DNA of 5,692 nucleotides from an uncultured Erysipelotrichaceae bacterium (GTDB lineage Bacteria; Bacillota_I; Bacilli_A; RF39; UBA660), in assembly GCA_902766135.1 (NCBI GenBank), contig CACXCK010000122.1, positions 1-5,692 of the forward strand. Direction: 5' to 3'. A model generated the notes under the pieces. That model worked only from the letters and a program-made list of their open reading frames with translations, ran no database searches and was not told the DNA's origin. Below are positions 5,285 to 5,692 of this stretch, piece after piece (the first letter of the stretch is position 1; the number at the start of each line of letters is the position of its first letter). The position numbers were made by a program, and so were the translations under genes.

Positions 5285-5302
5285 TATTACCCTTTCGTAA
5301 TA
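5285..5302. repeat. Inverted repeat spanning the ribosome binding site of the 287-aa gene
   Basis: On the minus strand TATTAC (5297-5302) and GTAATA (5285-5290) are exact inverted copies around GAAAGG, which carries the ribosome binding site. Beyond one mismatched pair the arms extend by four more A/T pairs into the -10. Transcription probably starts inside the repeat, so a DNA operator is more likely than an RNA hairpin. A chance A/T palindrome is possible. Confidence 0.4.
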
Positions 5303-5311
5303 AATATATCA
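5303..5311 (-). promoter_or_regulatory. Extended -10 promoter of the 287-aa gene
   Basis: On the minus strand TGA-TATATT (5303-5311) is an extended -10 with one mismatch. No -35 stands at 16-18 bp. A perfect TTGACA (5317-5322) is too close to pair with it, and its own 17-bp partner (TACGAA) would overlap the ribosome binding site. Predicted start is near 5296 with a leader of about 15 nt. Confidence 0.5.
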
Positions 5312-5358
5312 CATTTTGTCAATTTTTCATATATTTTTTTTAGTTAGTGTCAAGTTTA

Positions 5359-5387
5359 TTGATTTTAGCTTTGTAAATTATTATAAT
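5359..5387 (+). promoter_or_regulatory. Ferredoxin gene promoter
   Basis: TTGATT (5359-5364), a 17-bp spacer and a perfect TATAAT (5382-5387) form a sigma-A promoter. Transcription would start near 5394, at the beginning of the AGGAGG binding site, giving a leader of about 13 nt. Confidence 0.75.
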
Positions 5388-5406
5388 TGTTTGTAGGAGG
5401 TATGTT

Positions 5407-5610
5407 ATGAAACAAGTTGTAGTTCATGATGGATGCATTGGTTGTGGTGCTTGTGTAGGTATTGATCCTGAGCATTTTGATTTTAATGAAGATGGATTAT
5501 CTCACCCAATTAGTGAAGAAAACTTAGAAAGCGATGCTTTAAAAAGTGCTATTGAATCTTGCCCTGTTGGTGTGATTCAAATTGAAGAAAAAGAAGAAAG
5601 TGCTGAATAA
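5407..5610 (+). CDS. fer: Monocluster [4Fe-4S] ferredoxin
   Basis: This 67-aa soluble electron carrier has CIGCGAC near the start (Cys10, Cys13, Cys16) and CPVG near the end (Cys52-Pro53): four cysteines for one [4Fe-4S] cluster. The intervening IDPEHFDFNEDGLSHP matches the Bacillus-type ferredoxin pattern (a P-[DE]-x-F-x-[FY]-x-[ED]-D-G segment). There is no second CxxCxxC set, so it is not the two-cluster clostridial type. The acidic C-terminus (EEKEESAE) is typical and suits docking to redox partners. It is slightly shorter than the 80-odd residues of B. subtilis Fer. ATG at 5407 follows GGAGG (5396-5400) by 6 nt. It has a promoter and a strong terminator of its own, so it is monocistronic. 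The physiological partner is not indicated; the flavoprotein at the left edge is too distant to imply a link. Confidence 0.95.
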   Translation: MKQVVVHDGCIGCGACVGIDPEHFDFNEDGLSHPISEENLESDALKSAIESCPVGVIQIEEKEESAE

Positions 5611-5621
5611 AGTGGTAAAGT

Positions 5622-5659
5622 AAAAGTAGACAGTAAAAAAGAAACTGTCTACTTTTTTT
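5622..5659 (+). terminator. Strong intrinsic terminator after the ferredoxin gene
   Basis: AAAAGTAGACAGT (5622-5634) pairs perfectly with ACTGTCTACTTTT (5644-5656) around a 9-nt A-rich loop, and the T-run extends to 5659. The 13-bp stem plus seven T make this the clearest terminator in the window. Confidence 0.93.
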
Positions 5660-5667
5660 GATACAAT
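5659..5667 (+). promoter_or_regulatory. Extended -10 promoter for the gene at the right edge
   Basis: TGA-TACAAT (5659-5667) is an extended -10 with one mismatch that begins on the last T of the preceding terminator. No -35 is visible (AAGAAA at 17 bp). Predicted start near 5674 would leave a leader of about 10 nt. Confidence 0.5.
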
Positions 5668-5683
5668 AATTATGGAGGTAAAA

Positions 5684-5692
5684 ATGAATGAA
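5684..5692 (+). CDS. First three codons of a further gene (cut by window edge)
   Basis: ATG-AAT-GAA (Met-Asn-Glu) begins 5 nt after a strong GGAGGT ribosome binding site (5674-5679) and just downstream of an extended -10. Only the start is inside the window, so nothing can be said of its product. A second ATG at 5688 is out of frame with the first; the one at 5684 has the better spacing. Confidence 0.7.

Noticed and set aside
5282..5406. Riboswitch or T-box leader before the ferredoxin gene
   Set aside because: The predicted leader is only about 13 nt, and no conserved aptamer motif or tandem hairpins are visible in the divergent region.
5402..5410. Tiny upstream ORF ATG-TTA-TGA overlapping the ferredoxin start
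   Set aside because: Its ATG is only one base after GGAGG, too close for initiation, and the ferredoxin ATG has proper spacing.

Overview
This AT-rich window looks like chromosomal DNA from a low-GC Bacillota, class Bacilli or a close relative. It carries a bacterial-type ClpP, a YutD-family protein, a YunB-family sporulation protein and a Bacillus-type monocluster ferredoxin. Tryptophan is encoded by TGG and the yutD-like gene ends in TGA, so the code appears to be the standard bacterial one and not the Mycoplasma code. The endospore-lineage gene yunB, beside several short-leader genes of unknown family, would suit an uncultured Bacilli or Erysipelotrichia-like gut lineage. That placement is inference; nothing here fixes a species.

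Layout. Positions 1-461 (minus) hold the N-terminal third of a HI0933/YhiN/BaiN-type flavoprotein that runs off the left edge. A roughly 100-bp divergent region (462-566) separates it from clpP (567-1136, plus), which most likely starts at TTG. clpP converges on a long minus-strand gene (1154-2548) encoding a 464-aa cytosolic protein with a small globular head, a Pro/Val/Glu-rich linker with repeated P-x-M-D motifs, a coiled coil and a Gln/Pro tail. Upstream of it on the same strand are a yutD-like gene (2584-2883) and a 274-aa protein with a C-terminal membrane anchor (2894-3718), which form a two-gene operon. Next come yunB (3772-4392) and a 287-aa acidic protein that is also anchored by its C-terminus (4418-5281). 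A second divergent region (5282-5406) leads to a ferredoxin (5407-5610, plus), a strong terminator, and the first three codons of another plus-strand gene at the right edge.

How the genes fit together. ClpP (protein quality control), the flavoprotein and the ferredoxin (electron transfer) look like independent housekeeping units. In Bacillus subtilis, as I recall it, yutD and yunB lie in the same yut-yun chromosomal neighbourhood, so the yutD/yunB pair here may be a conserved remnant with lineage-specific genes around it. Three genes (464, 274 and 287 aa) match no family I can name with confidence; two are tail-anchored membrane proteins and the third is a coiled-coil/Pro-rich protein. They are the best candidates for something undescribed, although nothing in the sequence shows that they act together.

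Regulation. Most genes seem to have their own extended -10 promoter about 16-26 nt upstream of the start codon, giving very short 5' leaders. Three intrinsic terminators are visible, two of them overlapping stop codons. I see no tRNA, rRNA, riboswitch, CRISPR array, insertion sequence or attachment site. No stretch longer than 300 bases lacks a gene.
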